Part shown: piece by piece, positions 35,712 to 44,004 of the stretch
How positions within the stretch are numbered: the first letter of the stretch is position 1
Layout of the letters: the number at the start of each line of letters is the position of its first letter
Assembly (NCBI GenBank): GCA_019637265.1
Contig: JAHBVY010000002.1
Span: forward strand, 496,001-560,000
Length of the DNA: 64,000 bases
Origin: Polyangiaceae bacterium
GTDB lineage: Bacteria > Myxococcota_A > Polyangia > Polyangiales > Polyangiaceae
Direction of reading: 5' to 3'
Notes under the pieces: model-generated
The model's input: only the letters and a program-made list of their open reading frames with translations
Database searches by the model: none
Told to the model about the DNA's origin: nothing
Position numbers and translations under genes: made by a program

Positions 35712-38180
35712 ATGCGGATCTCGCTGAACTGGCTGAAAGAGCTGCTGCCGGCGCTGGACACCACCGCCCAGGCCCTGGGCGATCGCCTGACCGAGGCGGG
35801 GCTCGAGCTCGAAGGCATCACCCGCTTCGGCGCGGGGCTGGAGGCGGTCCGCGTCGCCGAGGTGCGAGCGATCGAGCCGCACCCGAGCCGCGACAAGCTC
35901 AAGCTGGTCACGGTCTCGCTCGGCGATCGTGAGCTGACCGTGGTGTGCGGCGCGAGCAACGTGCCGGCGCCGGGTGGGCTGGTCGCGCTGGCGGAGAACG
36001 GCAGCTACCTGCCCGCGAAGGATCTCACGCTCGCTCCGCGGGACATCGGCGGCGTCACCAGCCACGGCATGCTGTGCAGTGAGGAGGAGCTCGGGCTCGC
36101 GGAGGAGTCCGAAGGGATCCTGATCTTGCCGCCCGGCACCCCGGTGGGCGCGCCGCTGCCGCAAGCGCTGCCGAGCTGCCAGGACTGGATCCTCGAGTTC
36201 GGTGTCACGCCGAACCGACCCGACGCGCTGGGTCACCGCGGCGTCGCGCGGGAGGTGGCGGCGCTGTACGGCCTCGAGTGGCTGCCGGAGACGCTCGAGG
36301 CCGAGCAGCCGTCAGACGAGCTCACGGCGCGGGTGTCGGTGGACAACCAAGCGACCGATCGTTGCCCTCACTATGGCGCCAGCTTGATCCTGGGCGTGCA
36401 GGTGGCGCCGAGCCCGCTCCCGGCGCGGTGGCGGCTGGAGGCGCTCGGCGTGCGCTCCATCTCCAACGTGGTGGACGTCACGAACCTCGTACTGCTCGAG
36501 TACGGCCAGCCGCTGCACGCCTTCGATCTCGCCTTGCTGCAAGGCCCCCGCGTGGTGATTCGCCGCGCCGCGGAGGGTGAGCCGCTCCGCACCTTGGACG
36601 GCGCCGAGCGCCAGCTCACGGCGGATGACCTCGTGATCTGCGACGCACAGCGCCCGGTGGCGCTGGCGGGGGTGATGGGCGGGGAGAACACAGAAATCCG
36701 CACGGAAACTCAAGACGTGCTGCTCGAGTGCGCCTACTTCACGCCGCACGGGGTGCGCCGGAGCAGCCGCCGGCATGGGCTCTCCACGGAGGCGAGCTAC
36801 CGCTTCGAGCGCGGGGTGGACTTCAGCCAGGTGCCGCTGGTGCTCACCCGCGCCGCCCAGCAGCTCACGGAGCTGGCGGGCGGCCGCGTGGTCCCCGGGC
36901 AGCTCCACGCGCGGGGTAAGTCTCCAGAACTACCTGAGATCACCCTGCGCCACGCGCGGCTCGAGGCGCTGCTCGGCTGCTCGGTGCCCTTCGACGAGGC
37001 GCTCGCGATCCTCGTCCGCCTCGGCTTCCAGCTCGTGCACCGCCAGGCGGAGCAGGCGCGGCTGCGAGGCGCCGCGCACCGCCCCGACGTCGCTCGGGAG
37101 GCTGACTTGATTGAGGAGGTGGCGCGCGTCCGCGGGCTCGATCGTATCCCCGCGAAGCTGCCCGCCATCACCCCAGCGCCCCCCAGGCCGCGCGGCTTGG
37201 AGCGCGAATTCTCCCACCACGCGGCGGCGCTGGGCCTCTCGGAGGCGGTGACTTACGCCTTCGTGGCGCCGCGCGATCTCAGCGCTTTATCAGCTCCACT
37301 GCCCATCGTCTCGCTGCTGAACCCGCTGTCCGAGGAGCGCTCCGTGCTGCGCACCAGCCTGCTCCCGGGGCTGCTGGAGGCCCTGGGTCGCGCTCGGCGC
37401 CGCGGGGAGCAGACGGTGCGGCTGTTCACCGTGGGGCCCCGCTTCCTCCCGAGCGCGGAGGGCTACGCCGGCAGCCCGGCGCGGCCGCGCCTCACGAACG
37501 ACGCGCCGCTACCGGAGGAGCGCCCTAGCTTCGCCGCGCTCTTGGCGGGGCCGCGCCCCAGTTACCTCACGGGAAAGCCCGAGCGCCACGACGTGTTCGA
37601 CTTGAAGGGGCTCGCGGTGGAGCTCATCGGGCGCGCGCTGCGGCGTGAGGTGGAGGTCGTCAGCGCCGCAGATGATCCGAGCGCCGCGCACCTGCACCCA
37701 CGGGGCGCGGGGACGCTCTGGGTGGAGGGCACCCACGTGGGCCACCTGGGGCCGCTGCACCCGGATGTGCTGGACGCCTACGATCTGGGCGCCGAAGCGC
37801 TGGTGCTGGAGCTGGACCTGAGCGCGCTCGAGGCGCTGGGCGAGCGGGCACCCCACTACCAGCCAGTGCCGAGGCTGCCGGCGGTGACGCGCGACGTCGC
37901 GCTGGTGGTGACCGATCGCACGCCCGCCGGCGACGTCACGCGACTGATCCGTGAGGCGGCGGGTGAGCTGTGTGAGTCAGTGGAGCTGTTCGACAGCTTC
38001 ACGGGGGGAGACGTCCCCGCGGGGCATCGCTCCTTGGCGTTCCGCGTGGTCTACCGCGATCCCAAGGCGCGTACGGATCCCGCCGCGGCCAAGACGCTCA
38101 CCGACAAGCAAGTGGACGAGGCGCACGCGCGCGCCGTGTCACGCGCGGGCGAGGCCGTGGGCGCCACCTTGAGGGCATGA
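35712..38180 (+). CDS. pheT: Phenylalanyl-tRNA synthetase beta subunit
   Basis: Large subunit of the alpha2-beta2 enzyme that charges tRNA-Phe. The 822-residue protein opens MRISLNWLKELLP, then the tRNA-binding OB domain (PHPSRDKLKLVTVSLGDREL, CGASNVPAPGG), the editing B3/B4 domain (GVTPNRPDALGHRGVAREVA onward), the B5 domain, the catalytic-like core, and a C-terminal anticodon-binding FDX-ACB domain (HYQPVPRLPAVTRDVALVV). The alpha gene pheS, usually just upstream, is absent here: the upstream neighbour is a divergent ABC operon. It overlaps the next gene by ATGA. Confidence 0.96.
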   Translation: MRISLNWLKELLPALDTTAQALGDRLTEAGLELEGITRFGAGLEAVRVAEVRAIEPHPSRDKLKLVTVSLGDRELTVVCGASNVPAPGGLVALAENGSYLPAKDLTLAPRDIGGVTSHGMLCSEEELGLAEESEGILILPPGTPVGAPLPQALPSCQDWILEFGVTPNRPDALGHRGVAREVAALYGLEWLPETLEAEQPSDELTARVSVDNQATDRCPHYGASLILGVQVAPSPLPARWRLEALGVRSISNVVDVTNLVLLEYGQPLHAFDLALLQGPRVVIRRAAEGEPLRTLDGAERQLTADDLVICDAQRPVALAGVMGGENTEIRTETQDVLLECAYFTPHGVRRSSRRHGLSTEASYRFERGVDFSQVPLVLTRAAQQLTELAGGRVVPGQLHARGKSPELPEITLRHARLEALLGCSVPFDEALAILVRLGFQLVHRQAEQARLRGAAHRPDVAREADLIEEVARVRGLDRIPAKLPAITPAPPRPRGLEREFSHHAAALGLSEAVTYAFVAPRDLSALSAPLPIVSLLNPLSEERSVLRTSLLPGLLEALGRARRRGEQTVRLFTVGPRFLPSAEGYAGSPARPRLTNDAPLPEERPSFAALLAGPRPSYLTGKPERHDVFDLKGLAVELIGRALRREVEVVSAADDPSAAHLHPRGAGTLWVEGTHVGHLGPLHPDVLDAYDLGAEALVLELDLSALEALGERAPHYQPVPRLPAVTRDVALVVTDRTPAGDVTRLIREAAGELCESVELFDSFTGGDVPAGHRSLAFRVVYRDPKARTDPAAAKTLTDKQVDEAHARAVSRAGEAVGATLRA

Positions 38181-39136
38181 TGCGGTTGTTGCAGCGGCAC
38201 CTGCTGGGCTTCGCGACGCTGCTCGTCGCGGGCGCCGCGGCGGCTCAGGCGCCGAGCGCCACGCCGAACCCCAAACCCCCCGCGAGTGACGCGGACCCAT
38301 CCGGAGCGGCCAAGCCCGCTACGGAGAGCGCGGACGGCGCCGCGGGCTCAGTCAGCGACGCTGATGATGCGGACGATGACGACGACGAGGAGGACGAAGA
38401 CGAGCTGCCCGGCGATCGACTGACGCAGGATCGCGACACGGAGCTCGACGTCTTGAACACGCTGCCTGAGCCCGCGGAGCCACGGGAGGGTGACCAAGCG
38501 GTGGCACCGCCAGCGCCTCCCTTCGGGCGCCTGCGCACGGTGGACTTCGGGCCGCTGTTCGGCGTCACTTGGCGCAAGGCGGAGAGCGCGCCCCAGAGCT
38601 ATGACGCGGGGTTCACGTGGGGCGCGTTCGCGCGGGTGGACGTTTGGCGCTTCCTGGGCGCGCGGGTGAGCTACCTGAATTCACGGCACTCGGTGGACGG
38701 CGCGCCCACCGTGGATGGCTCCGTGCGCGGCGCCTACCCCACGCTCCAGTCGTACTCGTTTCGCGCGACCTTGGAGCCGACCTGGGCGCCCAGCTTCGCC
38801 GCCGAGCAGCTCAGGCTGTTCGGCGTGCTGGGGGTGGGCTGGGGGAAGACGCGCATCGAGCACATCGAAGATGACGACGGCGCCCACCACCTCACCTCCG
38901 TTCGCGCCGGGGTGTTCCTCGAGTACCCGCTGGGCCTCGGCGTGAGCTACGACCTGCTCGACGGCTGGCTCAGCCTCGGCGCGCTGTACACCTTCGCGCT
39001 GCACTCACGCACCACGGGGCCCATCCACCAAGAGGCGCGCGGCGTCTCCCAGGGCGGTGAGCGCGTGAACATCGCAGGCCTCCCGGAGCCGACGCACAGC
39101 CAGACGCTGGCGCTCACCATCGCCGTGGTGTTCTAG
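38177..39136 (+). CDS. Outer-membrane barrel protein with acidic linker
   Basis: A 319-residue protein. ATG 38177 overlaps the pheT stop. A signal peptide (ends AGAAAAQA) leads into a disordered region with DADDADDDDDEEDEDE near residues 55-72, then a beta-barrel: TVDFGPLFGVTWRKAES, FTWGAFARVDVWRFLGARVS, LRLFGVLGVGWGKTRIE, LSLGALYTFALHSR and a final LALTIAVVF ending in Phe. Coupling to an essential tRNA synthetase gene gives it constitutive expression. Function unknown. Confidence 0.78.
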   Translation: MMRLLQRHLLGFATLLVAGAAAAQAPSATPNPKPPASDADPSGAAKPATESADGAAGSVSDADDADDDDDEEDEDELPGDRLTQDRDTELDVLNTLPEPAEPREGDQAVAPPAPPFGRLRTVDFGPLFGVTWRKAESAPQSYDAGFTWGAFARVDVWRFLGARVSYLNSRHSVDGAPTVDGSVRGAYPTLQSYSFRATLEPTWAPSFAAEQLRLFGVLGVGWGKTRIEHIEDDDGAHHLTSVRAGVFLEYPLGLGVSYDLLDGWLSLGALYTFALHSRTTGPIHQEARGVSQGGERVNIAGLPEPTHSQTLALTIAVVF

Positions 39137-39222
39137 CTCGCGTGGCTGACGACAGCGCGACACCACAGCGGCAGTTCATGGCGCCTCACAGACCGACGAG
39201 CAGCGCCCGAGCTCGCGACGCA

Positions 39223-39290
39223 GCTCTTTCTTTTTTTGGGGTTAGACGGCACCGCGCTCGGGTGCGCCGTTCGCCTCGCTGACGAACGGC
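39223..39290. other. T-run, G-rich repeat and hairpin between convergent genes
   Basis: CTCTTTCTTTTTTT (39224-39237) is followed by GGGGTTAGACGGCACCG (39238-39254) and an 8-bp hairpin GCCGTTCG / CGAACGGC (39266-39290). The T-run precedes the hairpin on the plus strand, so it is not a standard terminator. The G-rich element is a one-base variant of the common form. Confidence 0.7.
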
Positions 39291-39303
39291 TCCGAGCAAC
39301 CGC

Positions 39304-40908
39304 TCAGCCCTTGGGCGCGGCGGCCTTCACTTCGTCCGTCGCTTGGTCGGCGAACTTCGCGAAGTTCGCGACGAACAGCCCCGCCAGGTGCTTGGCCTTA
39401 GCGTCGTAAGCCGCCTTGTCTTCCCAGGTGTTGCGCGGGGTGAGCACCTCCGTGGGCACGCCGGGCACCTCCTTCGGCACCCCCACCCCGAACACCGGAT
39501 CGGGCGTGGTGGGGGTGTCAGTCAGCTGACCTGACAGCGCGGCGGAGATCATCGCGCGGGTGTGGGCGATGCTCATGCGCTTGCCCACGCCGTAGGGCCC
39601 GCCGGTCCACCCGGTGTTCACGAGCCACACCGCGGCGCCGCTCGCCTCGAGCTTCTCGCCCAGCATCTTCGCGTACACCGTCGGGTGCATCGGGAGGAAG
39701 GGGCCCCCGAAGCAAGCGCTGAAGGTGGCCTGCGGCTCGGTGATGCCGCGCTCCGTCCCCGCTACCTTCGCGGTGTAGCCCGAGATGAAGTGGTACATCG
39801 CCTGCGCCGGGGTCAGCCGCGCGATGGGCGGCAGCACACCGTAGGCGTCCGCCGTGAGCATGATGACGTTCTTGGGGTGCCCCTTGGCGACGCCGCTCAC
39901 CGACGCGTTGCGGATCCTCCCGAGCATGTAGGCGGCGCGCGTGTTCTCGGTGAGCGCCGCGGAGTCGAGGTCGAGCTCGCGCGTCCACTCGTCCATCACC
40001 ACGTTCTCGAGGATGGTGGCGTAGCTATGGACGGCCTGCCAGATGTCCGGCTCCGCCTCCTGCGACAGGCGGATCGTCTTCGCGTAGCACCCACCCTCGA
40101 AGTTGAAGACGCAGTCATCGGCCCAGCCGTGCTCGTCGTCACCGATCAGCTCGCGCTCCGGGTCCGCCGAGAGCGTCGTCTTGCCGGTGCCGCTCAGCCC
40201 GAAGAACACGGCGGAGTCACCCGCGGTGCCCACGTTCACCGAAGCGTGCATCGGGAACACGTTCTTCAGCGGCAAGAGGTAGTTCAGCACGCTGAACGCC
40301 GCCTTCTTGATCTCGCCGGCGTAAGCCGTGCCGCCGATGAGGCAGAGCTTGCGCTCGTAGTTGACGACCACGAAGCACTCGCTGTTGGTGCCGTCGATGG
40401 TCGGGTCCGCCTTGAACTCCGGGGCGTGCAAGATGGTGAACTGCGGGACGTGCGCGGCGCGCTCCTCCTTGGTGGGGCGCAGGAACATGGTGCGCGCGAA
40501 CAGCGAGTGGACGGCGCTGGTGCTCACCACCCGCAGATCGAGCGCGTGCTCCTTGGCGGCGCCGCCGCGGCAATCTTGCACGTAGAGCTCCTTGCCCTGC
40601 ATGTAAGCCGAGAGGCGCGCGTGCAGCAGATCGAATTTCCGCGTGTCAAACTCGCGGTTCACCTTGCCCCAGTCGATGCGATCGCCGCTGAAGGACTCCT
40701 TCACGATGAACTTGTCGCTGGGTGAGCGGCCGGTGTACTTGCCGGTCTCGATCACGATGGCGCCCGCGGCGCTCACGTGCCCCTCGCCGCGCCGCACCGC
40801 CTCCTCGAGCAGCACGCTGCGCGAGAGGTTCCAGTACACGCGCTTGGCGTTCACGATGCCGTGGTTCTCTAGGCCGTACTCACTACGGACCGGGCCGAGG
40901 TGCTCCAT
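39304..40908 (-). CDS. pckA: Phosphoenolpyruvate carboxykinase (ATP)
   Basis: Converts oxaloacetate and ATP to phosphoenolpyruvate in gluconeogenesis. The 534-residue product has RSPSDKFIV, GLSGTGKTTLSADPERELIG (P-loop and metal Asp), DDEHGW, FNFEGGCYAKTIRLS and YHFISGYTAKVAGTE. GGAGGAAGAAT precedes ATG 40908; a longer frame from 41211 has no family similarity. The strand carries the strong inverted repeat 39516-39536 within codons for LSGQLTDT. Divergent from the pseudokinase with a 486-base gap. Confidence 0.97.
   Translation of the reverse strand: MEHLGPVRSEYGLENHGIVNAKRVYWNLSRSVLLEEAVRRGEGHVSAAGAIVIETGKYTGRSPSDKFIVKESFSGDRIDWGKVNREFDTRKFDLLHARLSAYMQGKELYVQDCRGGAAKEHALDLRVVSTSAVHSLFARTMFLRPTKEERAAHVPQFTILHAPEFKADPTIDGTNSECFVVVNYERKLCLIGGTAYAGEIKKAAFSVLNYLLPLKNVFPMHASVNVGTAGDSAVFFGLSGTGKTTLSADPERELIGDDEHGWADDCVFNFEGGCYAKTIRLSQEAEPDIWQAVHSYATILENVVMDEWTRELDLDSAALTENTRAAYMLGRIRNASVSGVAKGHPKNVIMLTADAYGVLPPIARLTPAQAMYHFISGYTAKVAGTERGITEPQATFSACFGGPFLPMHPTVYAKMLGEKLEASGAAVWLVNTGWTGGPYGVGKRMSIAHTRAMISAALSGQLTDTPTTPDPVFGVGVPKEVPGVPTEVLTPRNTWEDKAAYDAKAKHLAGLFVANFAKFADQATDEVKAAAPKG
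39516..39536. repeat. 21-bp imperfect inverted repeat in pckA
   Basis: TGTCAG and CTGACA flank the perfect palindrome GTCAGCTGAC. It belongs to the GTCAG...CTGAC family seen elsewhere in the window. Confidence 0.75.
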
Positions 40909-41394
40909 ATTCTTCCTCCGAGCGGATGCGTGCGCGTTCTGATCGCCGCGGGCGGATCCGCAGACTTCGCTAGTGACGCTGGCCGCGCTGGCGGTCGCGA
41001 CGGATGACACTTCCTGAACCGCGGCGGCCGCCTTACCGGCATGGCATCGGCCTTCGGCTGCAAACCTGGAGGGGAGGACGACCGCGCGCCCTCCCTCTAG
41101 CTTCCGCGCACGAGCAAAGCAAGGCGGATGGCCTCGGGGATTCAGCGGCCAGATCACGGGCGCCGAGGAGCGCGCGATCCCAAAGCCCCCGCGCTGGCTC
41201 GTTTGAGCCAAAATCCGCGCCCGACCGTGCTATGGCAGCCTCAGCCATCGGGCGCTGTGCGGCGCTCTGAGGGCGCTTCGAAGGTTCCGCGCGGCGCGCC
41301 GTGAGGAGCCGAGCGGCAGGGCCGCACCGGGGTCGATGACGAGCCCGCAGGTCGGCGATCAGCCACCCCAAGCACGCGATGCAGGACGAGCCTG
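40909..41394. other. Divergent intergenic region of 486 bases
   Basis: Between pckA (-) and the pseudokinase gene (+). It contains the short hairpin GGCTC-GTTT-GAGCC followed by AAAA near 41202-41220. No promoter hexamers or ORF are convincing. Confidence 0.6.
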
Positions 41395-43890
41395 GTGCCC
41401 GGCAAAGACGACCCCAAGCCCTTGAGCGGGCGCTTCCAGTTCACGCAGCGGCTCTCGAAGGGCAAGGGGGCGATGTGGCTCGCGCGGGACGAGCAGAGCG
41501 GCGCGCGGGTGATCGTGAGCGCGCTCCCGAAGCCGCGCGCGCGCGGCCTCGAGCCGCTGGTTGGCTTCGATCACCCCCACGTCGCGCGGATTCACGCCGT
41601 GTTGGATCAGGTCTCGGCGGCGGAGCTCCCGGCGGACGTGGACGTGAGCCAGCAGTCGGTGGTGGTGGCGGAGTACATCGCGGGGCGCACCCTGGCGCAG
41701 CAGCTCGAGGGCGGCGCCATCCCCGCGCCGCGCGCCGTCACCTGGGTGATGCGCCTGGCGCGCGCGCTGCGCGAGCTACACCGCCGAGACGCGGTGCTCG
41801 GCGCCATCAGCCCGCGCACCGTGCTCGTGGTGCGCGACGGCGCGATCCCCGTGTTCACCCACCTGATGGCGCCGCCGAGCGGCGCCTACTGCTCGCCCAA
41901 GCGGGTGAAGGGTGGCGGCCCCACGCCCGAAGACGACGTGTGGGCGCTGTACGGCGTGCTGTTCACGGCCCTGACGAACGCGCAGCCGTTCCAGGGGAGC
42001 ACGCGGCAGGCACTGGCGGACGCCATCCTCGCGGGGGAGCTGAGCGCGCTGTCGGCGTTCGGGCTCGAGGACGCCGCGCTCGAGCGGATCTTGACGCACG
42101 GCCTCTCACCGAAATCCATCACCGACGCGGCGTGGCTCGAGCAGTCGCTCCTCGGGTGGATCCGCCAGGGCGCGGAGGTCGCCGCGCCGCGCGTGAGCAC
42201 CCGGCCGCCCCCACCCCAAGTCGCGGTGGACCTGAGCCGCACCGAGTGGCCGCCCGAGGTCGCGCCGCGACCACCTCGGCCGAACGCCGACTCGCCTGGG
42301 GGCGCCGCGCCCAGCCCACCTCGACCCGCCGCGCAGGGCTCGTCCCAGGCGCATCGAGTGGCCTCGAGCCCTGCCGCTGAGCCCGAATCCATCAGCGCCG
42401 TGAGCGCGCCGCCCATCGGCTCACCGGGCTCCTCGGAGTGGGATGATCCCACGCGCGTCATCGACTCACCCCTCAGCGCGCCGCCCTCCTCGGCGCTGAG
42501 CCAACCCTCGGAGTGGGAAGATCCGACGCGCGTCATGGACTCGCCCCTCAGCGCTCCGGGTGGCGACACCTGGGACGACAGCACGGCGCCGGGCGTCGCC
42601 GCTGACATGGCCAAGCTGGTCTCCCATGGGCGCGCTGTCGGAACAGCAAGCGCTGTTGGGGCAGCAGGCGCTGTGGGAGCAGCAGGCGCTGCGGGAGGGG
42701 CGCCGAGCGGCGCTTGGGGTACGGAAGGTCACCCTGCGCTGGGCGGCGCACCCGGGGGGCCGACTCACTCGTCGCCTTCCATCAGCGTCACCGGCTCCGT
42801 CAGTATCCCTGATGATGTAGCGAGCGGGCGTGGCTTGTTCGACTCCTTGACGGGCACGTTGGGGAGCGCGGAGGGAGGCGCGGCGTCCATCAGCTCAGGT
42901 GACGATATCGAAGGCCTGCTCGCGTCTCCCGTCAGCTCCACTGATGACATCGAGGGCTTGCTGGCGGCGCCTCCCCTCAGCCAAGCGAACGAGCTACCGC
43001 AGGCCCCAGCGGGGGCGCTCCAGAAGAGCGCGCCGCCGCCGCTCCCGGGAAGCGACTGGGGCGCCTTCGGCGAGAGCACTGCCAAACCCCCTACCCCCCC
43101 CCTCGGGTATGAAGAGCGGCCGAGCCAAGTCGCGGCGAGCCAGGTAGCCCTCCCCGCGCCAACGGCGAAGCGCTCCCGCACGCCCCTGGTGCTCGCGGCG
43201 GGGGTGCTCCTGGCGGCGGTCATCGGCGGCGGTTATTGGCTCAGCGCGCGCGCTGGAGCGCCATCGGCCACCCCTGAGAGTCCCACTCGAGGCCCCGAGC
43301 CCCGAGCGACGGCGCCCCCGGAGGCCACCACGAAGGACCCAGCCCCAAGCGACACGGCCACCCCCGAGGCGGAGGACCGAGCGAGCCCCGACGCCGGCGC
43401 AGCCCCCAAAGCGGCCGCGAAGCCCATAGGCTCGCTCCGCGAGTGCGTCGCCAAGCATTTCCCCGAGGAAACGTTCGGCGACCCCACGCAGGACTTCGCC
43501 TTCCTGTGCAGCACCAAGGACCCGCGTGAGGCCGCCAAGGGGATGCACCGTCAGATCGTGGTGGGCGGTCAGGGGAAGATCACGCCGGGCATGCGCGAGT
43601 GGTCGCTGTTCTCCTGGTATGAGCTCGCCGCGGTGGCCACGGTGCAGCACGCCTGCTGCGAGGGCGCTCGCCCGGAGCTCCCGAGCCACGAGGTGTGCCC
43701 CGCGCTCGCGGGGACGCTCACGGACGTGGCCGAGGCGCGAGACGCCGCCAGCGTGGATCGGCTCGAGGCGAGCATCATCTGCCTGTACGACAAGCAGGTG
43801 CCGCGGCCCTACCGCTACACCCCGCGCCCCGACTCCGGCAACAAGACAGCCTTCCTGAGCTTCATCCGCCGCGCCGCCGAGGCCAAGTAG
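41395..43890 (+). CDS. Large transmembrane pseudokinase
   Basis: An 831-residue protein. Residues about 12-265 follow a Ser/Thr kinase fold but lack every catalytic residue: VAIK is VIVSAL (no Lys), the HRDxxPxN stretch reads LGAISPRT, and DFG is VFTHL. Tandem repeats follow (SEWDDPTRVIDSPLSAP twice, then DDIEGLLA twice, and a run of AVGAAGAV units). One membrane helix lies near 596-618 (LVLAAGVLLAAVIGGGYWL). The extracytoplasmic domain has Cys pairs (ATVQHACCEGARPE) and ends without a tail. GTG 41395 follows AGGACGAG. Probably a ligand-binding sensor or scaffold rather than an enzyme. Confidence 0.85.
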   Translation: MPGKDDPKPLSGRFQFTQRLSKGKGAMWLARDEQSGARVIVSALPKPRARGLEPLVGFDHPHVARIHAVLDQVSAAELPADVDVSQQSVVVAEYIAGRTLAQQLEGGAIPAPRAVTWVMRLARALRELHRRDAVLGAISPRTVLVVRDGAIPVFTHLMAPPSGAYCSPKRVKGGGPTPEDDVWALYGVLFTALTNAQPFQGSTRQALADAILAGELSALSAFGLEDAALERILTHGLSPKSITDAAWLEQSLLGWIRQGAEVAAPRVSTRPPPPQVAVDLSRTEWPPEVAPRPPRPNADSPGGAAPSPPRPAAQGSSQAHRVASSPAAEPESISAVSAPPIGSPGSSEWDDPTRVIDSPLSAPPSSALSQPSEWEDPTRVMDSPLSAPGGDTWDDSTAPGVAADMAKLVSHGRAVGTASAVGAAGAVGAAGAAGGAPSGAWGTEGHPALGGAPGGPTHSSPSISVTGSVSIPDDVASGRGLFDSLTGTLGSAEGGAASISSGDDIEGLLASPVSSTDDIEGLLAAPPLSQANELPQAPAGALQKSAPPPLPGSDWGAFGESTAKPPTPPLGYEERPSQVAASQVALPAPTAKRSRTPLVLAAGVLLAAVIGGGYWLSARAGAPSATPESPTRGPEPRATAPPEATTKDPAPSDTATPEAEDRASPDAGAAPKAAAKPIGSLRECVAKHFPEETFGDPTQDFAFLCSTKDPREAAKGMHRQIVVGGQGKITPGMREWSLFSWYELAAVATVQHACCEGARPELPSHEVCPALAGTLTDVAEARDAASVDRLEASIICLYDKQVPRPYRYTPRPDSGNKTAFLSFIRRAAEAK
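43078..43095 (-). repeat. Dispersed G-rich repeat variant inside a coding region
   Basis: Minus strand GTAGGGGGTTTGGCAGTG in the pseudokinase linker, encoding TAKPPTP on the plus strand. Confidence 0.45.
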
Positions 43891-43930
43891 CCAGGTTGCT
43901 CGGGCGGCGAGCGCCGGGCTCCACGGCGCG

Positions 43931-43962
43931 CCCGTACATTTCCTTACGGATAAGTGTACGGG
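43931..43962. other. Hairpin with AT-rich palindromic loop between convergent genes
   Basis: CCCGTACA (43931-43938) pairs perfectly with TGTACGGG (43955-43962). The 16-base loop TTTCCTTACGGATAAG is itself a member of the TTTCC-N4-GGAAA palindrome family. Probably a bidirectional terminator or a protein-binding site. Confidence 0.75.
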
Positions 43963-44004
43963 TCGCGGCCGCCGCGTGGCTCACGACCGCCACATCGACC
44001 CCAC

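Noticed and set aside
40909-41211. Extended N-terminus of PEPCK
   Set aside because: No family similarity; the ribosome site lies before ATG 40908.
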